Shown here: one piece after another, positions 8,820 to 18,072 of the stretch | Numbering within the stretch: position 1 is the first letter of the stretch | How the letters are laid out: the number at the start of each line of letters is the position of its first letter | Source of the DNA: Tethya wilhelma | Lineage: Eukaryota; Porifera; Demospongiae; Tethyida; Tethyidae | DNA length: 64,000 bases | Assembly: GCA_964030475.1 (NCBI GenBank) | Contig: CAXIPT010000004.1 | Location: forward strand, 2,493,327 to 2,557,326 | Reading direction: 5' to 3' | Translations under genes and position numbers: made by a program | Notes under the pieces: generated by a model | Told to the model about the DNA's origin: nothing | The model's database searches: none | What the model saw: only the letters and a program-made list of their open reading frames with translations

Positions 8820-11800
8820 ATGACTTCACAACTATTTGTTGAACAGAAGCTGAGTAAGCAAGCCACTCTAGCCTGTATTCAAAAATCACTGCTATATTTA
8901 CATATATTGTGCAGGTACTGATCTTAGTGCTGTTCTGGACCTCCTCAAGCCCCTGGAATCAAAGTGGCACACCCTTGGTGTTCATCTCAAAATTAAAAAG
9001 GAGATTCTCGATCGTATTGAAGCTGACCACAAAGACAAGGGAGTGCAACGTTGCCTCACTGAAATGATCTCTCATTGGCTTAAAAATGAAGATGAGCCAT
9101 CTTGGCAAAAGCTTGCTAATGCTGTGGAGAAGGTTGGTAGCCATAAAGATGTGTTGAGATCAATTCCTGGATCTCCTAGCCCTACTTTGCCGACTTCAGT
9201 TAGACAAGAAGCGGATCCGGAATCAGGATATGGAAGCTCAGCATCTCATTCAGCTTCTGATTGTGAACAGGACGTGTTTGACACTTCTTCTCTCTCCCCA
9301 GGATGTGGATGTGGCGAATGTAACATTCACAAGATATGCACTGAAGGCTGTCCTCAACCAGACTACACCAAACAACTCCCAATACTCACTACTTGTGAAT
9401 ATACTCAGGGACCAACTGCCTCGGAAACAGCTAACCAAAGGGCCCCTGTTTGCCATCGACAACAATCCATTGACATTTTCGAGCAGGAAACGTCTGATTT
9501 GAGTGAGCATTTTGGAAGCCTTGTTATTGACACATGCAGAAGTCTCAAAACGCATGTTGACAAAGATGAAGTAGCCCTGTACTTACTCAACAGTTTCCCT
9601 CTTCTCAAGCAAAAGTCAAGTGAAATCAATGCAGCTACTGATATAACCAAGCTGTTCACTGTGGTTACAGTTCAGGCATGCTCGTGGTTCAATTTTGACA
9701 TCATCAAACGATTGATTGGGAAATTTGGCAAGGATGATGATCACCAAAGGTTAGCTGAGTACGAACAGCATTTCCAATCTTTTGCACAGCAGCGACTCCC
9801 ACAAGGATTAACACATGTTGAGCTTGGCTCCAAGGCTGGAATGACTGGATGCAAGAAACTGGTCATTAAAATCGACCGAGAATGGGACTCAATATCCATT
9901 GGAGAGCTGGAACGACTCAGAAAAGAGTTTGCAAGAATCTTGGGAACTGATCGCAAGAATCTCTACTTGGCTGACGTCAATGAAGGCTGTATCATGCTCA
10001 CGCTGATGGTACCAGAGGAAATAGCCAACACTCTATCGCTGAAAAGGTTGACAAGAGCTCAAAAGCAAATGCTTGCCAGTGAGAAAGTAGTTCGACTGAG
10101 TTGTGGAGGGTTGAAATGGTGTAGAGTTTCAACGACCCAGCACAATTCATCTGACAGTGAGGAAGAAGTAGAAGATAGTCACAAAAATAGTCAATGTCCA
10201 TGTGCACATCATGAGAATACAATTCACTCAGAAATGGAAAAGATTAAGGCTGAATCTGAGAGTGTTAGACCTGACATATCTGCTGAGTACACCTTGGAGT
10301 ACGATACACCAAAAGGTACAACTTTTTTTTTTTAAAATGTGATTTAGTAGTTATTGTTGTCAAGGAAAAAATAGGCCCTAACTAGTACTGCCTTACTACC
10401 TTAGAGCTAGTTCTAAGCCTGTTCTTGTAAAGTTTAATCGAGTAACTTGAATGGACATCATAGAACTTATTAATAGGGCCAAAGAATCACAATTCATGCC
10501 TGTATGAGAAATACTGTATACTGCTTAATTTTCAAGTTACTTAACTTTCGTGTTTTTTTGCGGTTTTTGCGGTTCAAAGTTATTCAAACACAAAAGTTAT
10601 TCAACGAAAAAAGTACATAGTACTCAGTAGTACTCGTGCGATCACATATGCACATGCTACCACACCCCTTTTTCTTGGACTTTGAACTCTGCTGCACATG
10701 TCACTGAAATTGGTGACAGTTTGAAGATGTTGCTATATTTCCAGAGTAGATTCACGGTCTTCCACAGCTTCCTATAATCCAAGTGGCCCAATTTCAAGAG
10801 AAGTGCCATTGAAGGCAATAGCTGCAGCAAACCAGCTTAGCAGACTCAAGCTGCACAGAATACCACCACAGCCTTAACAGCTGTAAACTAGCTAGCTCTA
10901 TGTATTACAATACATTGTAATATAGCTTTAGCTAGCTTATCGCCTAACACTTTTGGGAAAAAAAGTTAGCTGCCCTCGAGAGCTCACTATGGTTCTGACC
11001 AGTTAGCTGTACTGTAGGCATGACTATATACTTCCAGTTCCTCCAAGATCAACCACAAAACTTATTCAACGAAAATTTGTAAATTAGCAATAATTATCTG
11101 CAAAAAATTAAGTAACCTCGAAAATTAAAGGGACTCTCTCACAGCTGAAAGCAGACAGGTGGCCAATGAACTACAACGTTTGGAATTATGCAAAATAATT
11201 GCATTCCAATGACGTATAAAAGACCAATTACGTAGATTTGAAAATTGATTTTTGTGCCAAGAAATCAAACTAAATTAACTTTCGTGAGAGAACATCTTTA
11301 ATCAGTATACGGTATAGTCAAACCTAAGATAATAATATTATAATGGACTCTTGAGAAGTACTGTACTCGTTCTAATTATTGGAACATTACAAAATAATTA
11401 TTTCTGCAACTGTTCACTAGTAATTAGAAAGCACTAAAAGTAGATACGGTCAAACTTTCCAGTCATTTAGAAAGATTTTAGTGAAGTGACAAAAAACTGG
11501 CCAAGATAGAAAAGTATCCTTCAACATCTTAAACTCAAAGGTCAAAGGGGAGAGCCTGGGAACGAGGCTAAGTTTGCCAATAACAAGAGTAGATAATCAT
11601 GCTTTTATCTACTAATACATAGTTCTGTAAATAAAGATCCTTCACTCAGGCTCGCCCAATGATGTTTCCATCTTACTAGTACCTATTGTGTGCTGTTTCT
11701 GCAGATCTCAGTGCTGTTCCGGACCTCCTCAAGCCCCTGGAATTAAAGTGGCACACTCTTGGTGTTCATCTCAAGATTGAAAAGGAGATTCTTGATCATA

Positions 11801-13572
11801 TCGAGGCTGACCACAAAAAAAATGAAGTGCAGCGTTGCCTCACTGAAATGATCTCTCATTGGCAGAAAAATGAAGAAAATCCATCTTTGGAAATGCGGCT
11901 TGCTATTGCGATTGAGAAAATAGGTGGCCACAGCAATATTCTGAAGTTGATGTCAGAACATGTCACTGACAATACTATCATCAATGAATATCCAGAATCA
12001 GGATATGGAAGCTCAGCATCTCACTTATCTTCTGATTCTGAAAAAGATGTGTTTGATACTACCTCCCTCTCCCCAGGATGTGGATGTGGTGAATGCAACA
12101 TTCACAAGATGTCAACTGTAGGTTGTCCTCAACCAGACTACCCAAAGCGTCTACCAATTCTGACCAAATACATTGGAGGACAAACTGCCTCTGAAGCAGC
12201 TATCGAAACTATTCCTAGAACTCCAACTAGATATGACCATCAGTGTACAGTTGATGCTTTTGAGATGAATACTTCAGAACTGCGCCAACATTTCGGAAGC
12301 TTTGTTCTAAAAACCTGCAATAGTCTTGAAAAGCGTGCAAACAAGGATTCTGTAGCACTCTACTTACTAAACAGCTATCCTCTGCTGAACAAAAGAGCTG
12401 GGGAAATTGAGAATGCCCAAAATATGACCAAGCTTTTTACAGTAGTTACATCTCATGGGTGTTCATGGTTCAATTTTGACATCATCAGGGGTTTAATCAA
12501 TGAATTTGGAAGTGATGATGATCACAAAAGACTAGCTGAATACGAGCAGCATTTTGAAAGCTATGCTAAGCAGCGACTCCCACAAGGATTAACACAAGTT
12601 GAGCTTGGCTCCAAAGCTGGTATGACTGGATATAAAGAACTCATTATCAAAGTTGACCAAGAGTGGGAATCAATATCCATTGGAGAGCTGGAACGTCTAC
12701 GTAGAGAATTTGCCAAAATCTTGAAGATTGACCCAAAGAATTTCTACTTGGCTGATGTCAATGAAGGTTGCATCATGCTCACACTGATTGTACCAGACAA
12801 AATAGCCAACACTCTATTTGAGAAAAAGTTGACAAGAGCTCAAAAGAAAATGCTCGCTAGTGAGAGAGTCGTTCGTCTCAGTTGTGCAGGATTGAAATGG
12901 TCTAGAGTTTCAACCACCCAGCATGATTCATCTGACAATGATGAGGAAGTCAATGTTATCAAGGAACCATTCTCAAAGACCTGGATATACGGTTATGAAG
13001 CTTGGTATGTACCATGTATTAAAGCACTTGATCTAGAAACCAATGAAAGTCATGGACAAGAGACTTGCTCACTTCCTAGTAGACCCACAATGGAATTGGA
13101 AGAAGCATGCCTGAGATTACAGGAACACGAGGAAAGATTTCAGAAAGAATTGCCTGAACAAATCGAAAGAATTGAGAAAAAACTCCGTGAACAAACGGAA
13201 AGAATTCGAATTCAGAAAGAATTATATGAACAAAGGGAAAGAATTCAGAAAGAAGTCCATGAACAAATGGAAAGAATTCAGAAAGAATTCCGTGAACAAA
13301 AGGAAAGAATTCAGGAAGAATTATATGAACAAAAGGAAAGATTGTTCACGGAAATTGTAAGAATCCTCGCTGAATTAAGAAAACACTTAACTTTATTAAT
13401 GTACAATGTCCAAACTAAATCTCCTAACAACTTAAGTGGACACTATAGTCATGATGCAAATATTTGCTTTCTCCCCCCATGGACCAAAGTTTTTTTGAAC
13501 TTAAAGATGGCAAACTTAAGGAAGACAAGAGTTGAAGACTGTCAAATTTATAATTGTTGTAAAAAAATTTAA
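8820..13572 (+). CDS. tandem Death-domain protein with duplicated unnamed domain and C-terminal coiled coil
   Basis: Proposed model: exon 1 8820-8853 (MTSQLFVEQKL), exon 2 8915-10315, exon 3 11705-13572, about 1,100 aa with all phases matching. Exon 2 starts with a Death-like domain (residues ~13-95, LKPLESKWHTLGVHL..QRCLTEMISHW), then a Ser-rich linker, a Cys cluster CGCGEC (~142-147) and a ~270-aa conserved region with SWFNFDIIKRL (~269) and LADVNEGCIMLTL. Exon 3 repeats the whole unit (Death ~479-560; by eye about three quarters identical in the best region) and adds an EQxERIQKExx coiled coil (~940-1045). Death domains recruit partners by homotypic contact; no enzyme motif is visible. Alternatively, exons 2 and 3 belong to two genes: read through its donor, exon 2 would stop at 10335, but no first exon is evident for the second unit. 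Confidence 0.75.
10518..11131. mobile_element. MITE-like element in the intron between the two Death-domain units
   Basis: Terminal stretches are complementary: TGCTTAATTTTCAAGTTACT at the left and AAGTAACCTCGAAAATTAA at the right. The right end recurs at about 29930-29965. Internal sequence has no coding capacity. Confidence 0.5.
11643..11679 (+). mobile_element. 3' terminus of a (TCTG)n Helitron-like element
   Basis: CACTCAGGCTCGCCC followed after about 20 nt by TTACTAG and then T matches the 3' terminus of the elements ending at 8423 and 34745. It lies 25 nt before the exon 3 acceptor of the Death-domain gene. Confidence 0.5.
13140..13360 (+). repeat. 33-nt coding repeat (11-residue coiled-coil units)
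   Basis: Within the last exon of the Death-domain gene, about six units built around GAACAAAxGGAAAGAATTCA encode EQxERIQKExx. The 11-residue period is a hendecad coiled-coil pattern. The units are close to identical in DNA, implying recent expansion. Confidence 0.8.
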
Positions 13573-13736
13573 TTTGAGTTATAATTAACCAGGCTATATA
13601 TTATAATACATTATAATTAATTTATGTTGTGATGATAATAATTAATTTTGTTTGATAATGTGTAGTTATGCATATAGATATCGATACATGTATCCTGTTG
13701 TTATTATTATTGTTGATCATTTATTATATTATACAA

Positions 13737-13775
13737 GAAAGCACCTACGGTGCATAAGCCTCAGCGCAAACTAGA
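13737..13775 (-). mobile_element. 3' end fragment of the AAGCCTCGG element
   Basis: GCACCTACGGTGCATAAGCC is the reverse complement of the 3' terminal hairpin and subterminal repeat of the elements at 25863-26606 and 26707-27380. The rest of the copy is missing before the N at 13857. Confidence 0.6.
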
Positions 13776-13856
13776 TCAACAAAACTATACAAAGTCATGA
13801 ATGTGATCGGGCACTGAGTACTGAGACCACTAATACAACAAGGCCCAGCCACCTGG

Positions 13857-13857
13857 N
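13857..13857. other. single N, probable collapsed assembly gap
   Basis: Sequence to the right belongs to the inverted-duplication arm and to an LRR gene without its upstream exons. Sequence to the left is unrelated. The missing Death and NACHT exons of the plus-strand LRR gene may lie in this gap. Confidence 0.55.
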
Positions 13858-13889
13858 TGAATATCACACATGTTTGTATTATATTATAG

Positions 13890-16800
13890 TCTCTCCCACA
13901 ACTCCATTGGTGATGACGAAGCCAAGTGTCTCTCTGAAGGACTCAAGTACTGTCCTCAACTTCAGATATTTCGGTGAGTTTAACTGCCTAATGTATGAGA
14001 AGCTGTCCTTTTCACCCATTGACAATGAGTGCTACACAACTGGATCAAAGAGCATGCATGGGCAATTTTGACCATAACAACCTAACTGTGCTTGCTAACC
14101 ACAACATGCACGTGATTAATATCTTCCAAGCACTCTCCCTTTGAGCTTCCTTTGTAGCCTCGTCCCCAGGCCCTCTGTGTGCTACTATTGCTGATTTATA
14201 ATGTTGACAATCTTTACCAGGCGATTTTATAAGATCGTCAATTACACTAGCAACACGCAGAAGGCCTTGGAATGAGGCTACTTCCTTTGTACACAGATGA
14301 TAATTCATGCACATGCAGAATAAATTAGCTGGAGAATGCCTGGTTTGAGGCTAGCAGCTCTTATTGTACGGTAGTCAGTACAGTAGAACCTCGATTATCT
14401 GAACACCTTGAGGCACAGGCTAATTTCCAATGTAGTAGTCAGTACAGTAGAACCTCGATTATCTAAACACCTTGAGGCACAGGCTAATTTCCAATGTTTG
14501 GAAAACTGAAATTGTTTTGATAACTGAAGCGATAAAATTACGCTTGTTTTTGCCACTCTAGTAGCCACGATAGTTTTACTACTTGCTCTGTAGCATCTCA
14601 GAACACTGGTAAATTGTATTTTTCTTCAATCAAACTTGAATAATGGTGACTGTGTTCATGATTACATAAGTCTCAAGCTCAAAAAGAGGGCGGAGTCCAT
14701 TGGATTTGTTCTAATTAACCGAAATTTGGTCTTCCAGCTCTGGTCAGATAATAGAGTTCGGATAAGTGAGGTTTGGATAATTGAGGTTCTACTGTACACC
14801 CGTTCAAGCTACTCATAGGCTAACAGCTAATAGTATGTACATGCAGCCAAGTACTCTAATCTCGTGCCCAGACCCAACCCTCTCCCTAGGAAAATTGGGT
14901 CTGGTATACTTTGAACAACTTTTGGGATTTTGCTGACTCAGCTAGTCAGCTGATATCCAGTTTAATTCTCACGTGAGAGCTTTGTTGTCTAGCAACAGTG
15001 TAGCAACAATGCATCAGCAGCCACTGCCTGCTCCAAATATGGAATCATTGAGTGGGCGGAGTCTGTGTGGCACATGATAAAGTCACATGGAAGCTCTCTG
15101 ATTGATGCGTCAAAATCCTGACATGCTGAGTCAGCAAGACCCAAAAATCCTTCGAAGTGTACCAAACTCCCTTTTTCTCGCATGTGAGGGTGGGGTCTGG
15201 GCACAAGACTACCAAGTACTCTAGCATGGTTACTAGGCTCCTCCCGAGTAAACATATTTTCTTAGAATAATTATATACATGAGGAATGAAAATTCTGGGA
15301 AACATGTTTAAGTCTGTAAATACATGGCACCATAACTGACCTTTGTTTCTATTGCCTGTAGTACAGTACATGTGTTCATTTACTCTTTGGTGTACTAGTC
15401 TTATCAATCTGATAGCAGTATATCCTTTTATTATGCCTATATTTCATCAATCAATAATAGTCTCTCCTACAACTCCATTGGTGCTGATGGAGCCAGATGT
15501 CTCTCTGAAGGACTCAAATACTGTCCGGAACTACAGAAACTAGAGTAAGTAATAAACATTGTTTGTGTTCAACATGAGCTTTAGTGGTTGTTCTTTTTAA
15601 AAGAATAATACTGGTCTAAAAAAAAACTTCCGGTGAAATTCTGGAATATAACTTTGCCATGATTCACGTGCAGCCTGACCTAAAAAAATTTTTCACGAAG
15701 TGGGTAGGGTTAGCGTGACCTTTTACAAAAAAAAACAATAATTAAGCCTCGGTGTGTGCATAGCATGTGCATGCAGAGTGTTACGGTAGGGTTAGTGTGA
15801 CTTTTTGATCTGTGTTGAAACTTGTCATGAAAATGCAGAAAGATACTGCAATTTTCGTAACTCAGGCTTTTGTACTAACTAAATTCTTATCTGTTCCATT
15901 CAGAGATGAAAGCGCTACCTAGCTTTGAACTAGCCTCGTACCCAGGCCTTCCCCCCCAAAAAATGGCTTAACTTTGCAACTCGCGACATATAAAATACGC
16001 ACCACGGAAGGCCTGGGAACGAGAGTAGCTTTGAACAGCGATGTCAATGGCACGTTTCAAGTTTCAACAGATTTCAAAACTTTTATACACACATGCAAAA
16101 ATTCTGCAGACTGGTCAGTTTACAAGTAACAAATTTTTGCGACTTCCAGTCATGTGATATTCACATGACTTCATGTAAGCAATATGATTGGCTCTGCCCG
16201 ATTTTGAGCAGAAAACACTAAATGTGTGCTAGTTTTTCTTGATCCCCATTTTTCACTGGGAGGAAAAGGCGGGGTCTAGGACTAGACTACTCCTGAACTA
16301 AGGGATACACACATATGTACCAACGATTATACCATAACCTCTCAGTGCATGCAATAGTAGTTGTGCTGTTCAAGGCAATATGCATTCATTATACAGTCTC
16401 TCCTACAACTTCATTGGTGCTGATGGAGCCAAGTGTCTCTCTGAAGGACTCAAATACTGTCCTCAACTTCAGGAATTAGAGTAAGTGTATAAAGACAGTT
16501 TCAAACTTTTATAATTGATAGCTTCTTAGGCTTCTCTCATGTAAATACCGTTTAGGGGAAATTTTTTGTGGGGTTCAAAATTTTTGTTATTTTCATGACT
16601 AACCCCTGAGTCACGAAATTTTTCCGTCTTTTTCCTAGGTCAAAGGTCACGATACTGGCCATGTGCACGTTGTGAAAGACTTCAGTTCTCTATCTCTTGT
16701 AGCCTCGTTCCCAGGCTCTCTCCCAGTGAATATTTATGCACGCGCGCGCGCAAAAATAAGAAGGGAGAGAGCCTGATACGCGAAATCACGTGAATGACGT

Positions 16801-17512
16801 TGCCCGTAGAGAGACCGTAGAGAGAGTCTGTATGGTTTCTCTACTACAGCATACCAATTTTTCTGCACGCTACGTCATTCACGTGATTTCACGTACCAGG
16901 CTCTCTCCCTTCCTATTTTTCAGCGTGTAATATTTAGGGAGAGAGCCTGGGAATGAGGCTATATCTCTTGTCCGTCCTTTTAAGAAGTTTGTAGTCTAAA
17001 TAGCTATCTAGCTAGAATGGTATTCTTCATGTATACCACAGCAGATAAACTGTCACAAGACCTTAAAGCACTGTAAGTTGGAGATATTTGAGTCATAAAA
17101 ATTAAAACCACCAATATTTACTTCTGAAGCCCTGCCCCGTCTTGGCTTTTCACGAAAATTTATACCCCCGATAATTTTTCACTATACGATAATTCCTTAA
17201 AATTAAAAGAGAGAAGCCTGCAAACGAATTGAATTATGTATGTGTAACCTACATTACAGTGTTTCATAATGAAAACATATCAAATTTTGAGAAATTGCAT
17301 ACAGTACATCAATGTTGGTTATTTAGTGTGACAATTAAATTACTATCGTTATTTTTTCTTGTGGTCTGAATGATATCCATTGCTGATAACAGATATTGAA
17401 CATCATATCACATGTTCGTATCATACAGTATCTCTGACAACTCCATTGGTGCTGACGGCGCCAGGTGTCTCTCTGAAGGACTCAAATACTGTCCTCAACT
17501 TGAGGAGTTAAA
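13890..17512 (+). CDS. LRR exons of a plus-strand NLR-type gene, 5'-incomplete
   Basis: Four exons, 13890-13973, 15461-15544, 16397-16480 and 17429-17512, are each exactly 84 nt with AG before and GT after, and all share one phase (1 nt, 27 codons, 2 nt). Each encodes one 28-residue ribonuclease-inhibitor-type LRR of the form LSYNSIGADGAKCLSEGLKY then CPQLQELE. They can therefore be spliced in any number. No Death or NACHT exon is present upstream; the N at 13857 lies just before the first exon. No capping exon or stop was found downstream, where the arm ends at 17592. This may be a truncated paralogue of the minus-strand NLR at 24-39 kb. Confidence 0.7.
14155..14280. mobile_element. TAGCCTCG-family MITE (126 bp)
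   Basis: Ends are TAGCCTCGTCCCCAGG and CCTTGGAATGAGGCTA. It is flanked by CTTCCTTTG on both sides (14146-14154 and 14281-14289), a perfect 9-bp target-site duplication. A partner copy in arm 2 near 33503 has lost one end, so this insertion predates the inverted duplication. Confidence 0.75.
14381..14794. mobile_element. Tigger/pogo-like MITE with a duplicated 5' end
   Basis: CAGTAGAACCTCGATTATCT at 14381 pairs with AATTGAGGTTCTACTG at 14794, the classic pogo/Tigger terminus, flanked by TA. The first 64 bp are repeated in tandem (second start at 14445). The arm-2 partner is at 33074-33400. Confidence 0.75.
14857..15211. mobile_element. MITE with CTCGTGCCCAGACCC termini and a 10-bp target duplication
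   Basis: Left terminus TAATCTCGTGCCCAGACCC, right terminus GGTCTGGGCACAAGACTA. CCAAGTACTC flanks both ends (14847-14856 and 15212-15221). Related sequence is present in arm 2 at about 32690-33050. The long duplication and TA ends recall the TAGCCTCG family. Confidence 0.7.
15931..16027. mobile_element. TAGCCTCG-family MITE (97 bp) with an empty site in arm 2
   Basis: Ends TAGCCTCGTACCCAGG and CCTGGGAACGAGAGTA. GCTTTGAAC flanks both sides (15922-15930 and 16028-16036), a 9-bp target duplication. Arm 2 (about 32050-32070) has a single GCTTTGAAC (there as GTTCAAAGC) and no insert. Confidence 0.85.
16700..16961. mobile_element. TAGCCTCG-family MITE (262 bp) with an empty site in arm 2
   Basis: Ends TAGCCTCGTTCCCAGGC and GCCTGGGAATGAGGCTA. 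Inside is a larger palindrome (AATCACGTGAATGACGT against ACGTCATTCACGTGATT). TATCTCTTG flanks both sides (16691-16699 and 16962-16970). Arm 2 at about 31380-31410 is uninterrupted. A 5'-truncated relative is at 50645-50861. Confidence 0.85.
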
Positions 17513-17592
17513 GTAAGCTAGAGATGGGTAGAAGTAATTACATACTCTTAATTAATCACAGTGTCAGTTTAAACGTGCTATTGCACGGAAGC

Positions 17593-18072
17593 AGCAAGAT
17601 TTTGAAAAAATGGCCTAAAAATCAATACTGAAATTTCATTAGTTGAAAATGCGTCATTGGAATGCAATTTGCACTTGTATGGTCTCCTATTCTCGCCTTG
17701 ATTCCAATGCATGCATTATTTTTTGTGTGACCNTTGCTGTAGACTAACTTGTGTGCTATATTCTTGAAAAATGGAAGTAGCTATAGAGTCTATAGATCTA
17801 AAGGAAGAGAAAAAGGCGGCCAAAAAGAGCGGGATCTACAGCTTTGTGAGAAACTGGTTGGTTGGTTTGCCATAATGGCGGGCAGCAGAACCGCGAGTAA
17901 GAACTGGACGCATCTGGTTGGTCAAGACATACAATAGTGATTGAGATCACGCATCACACAATACTAATTTACTAGCTACAGACAGCTACTCTAAGTTAAG
18001 TGCACCAAGACACCTAGCCTGTCTATGTGTGAGGCTACAGTCAGCCCGCTATACTACTTGTAGATTCAACCA
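17593..18072. other. spacer with assembly N at 17733 and promoter of the kinase gene
   Basis: From the inner end of arm 1 to the kinase start codon. A single N lies at 17733. The short open frame at 17749-17937 has no protein-like character. I see no TATA box. Confidence 0.4.

Larger units (their letters stand above)
13857..17592 (+). repeat. arm 1 of a 3-3.7 kb inverted duplication
   Basis: The reverse complement of 30797-33781 matches this arm across exons and introns: LRR exons 13890, 15461, 16397 and 17429 pair with 33665, 32382, 31617 and 30875. Inner homology ends at GCTATTGCACGGAA (about 17578-17592). The outer end is cut by the N at 13857. Arm 1 is longer because it carries extra insertions at 15931-16027 and 16700-16961. 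Confidence 0.85.

Noticed and set aside
11686..11704. ATG at 11686 as start of the second Death-domain unit
   Set aside because: The first codons (MCAVSA) come from the polypyrimidine/AG region of the preceding intron, and homology to the first unit begins exactly after the AG at 11704.
14371..14480. Direct repeat of 64 bp considered as a CRISPR-like or satellite array
   Set aside because: Only two units exist and both are the Tigger-like terminus; it is a local duplication within a MITE.
17749..17937. 62-aa ORF before the kinase gene
   Set aside because: No protein-like pattern, weak start context, next to an N, and no splice link to the kinase exons was found.
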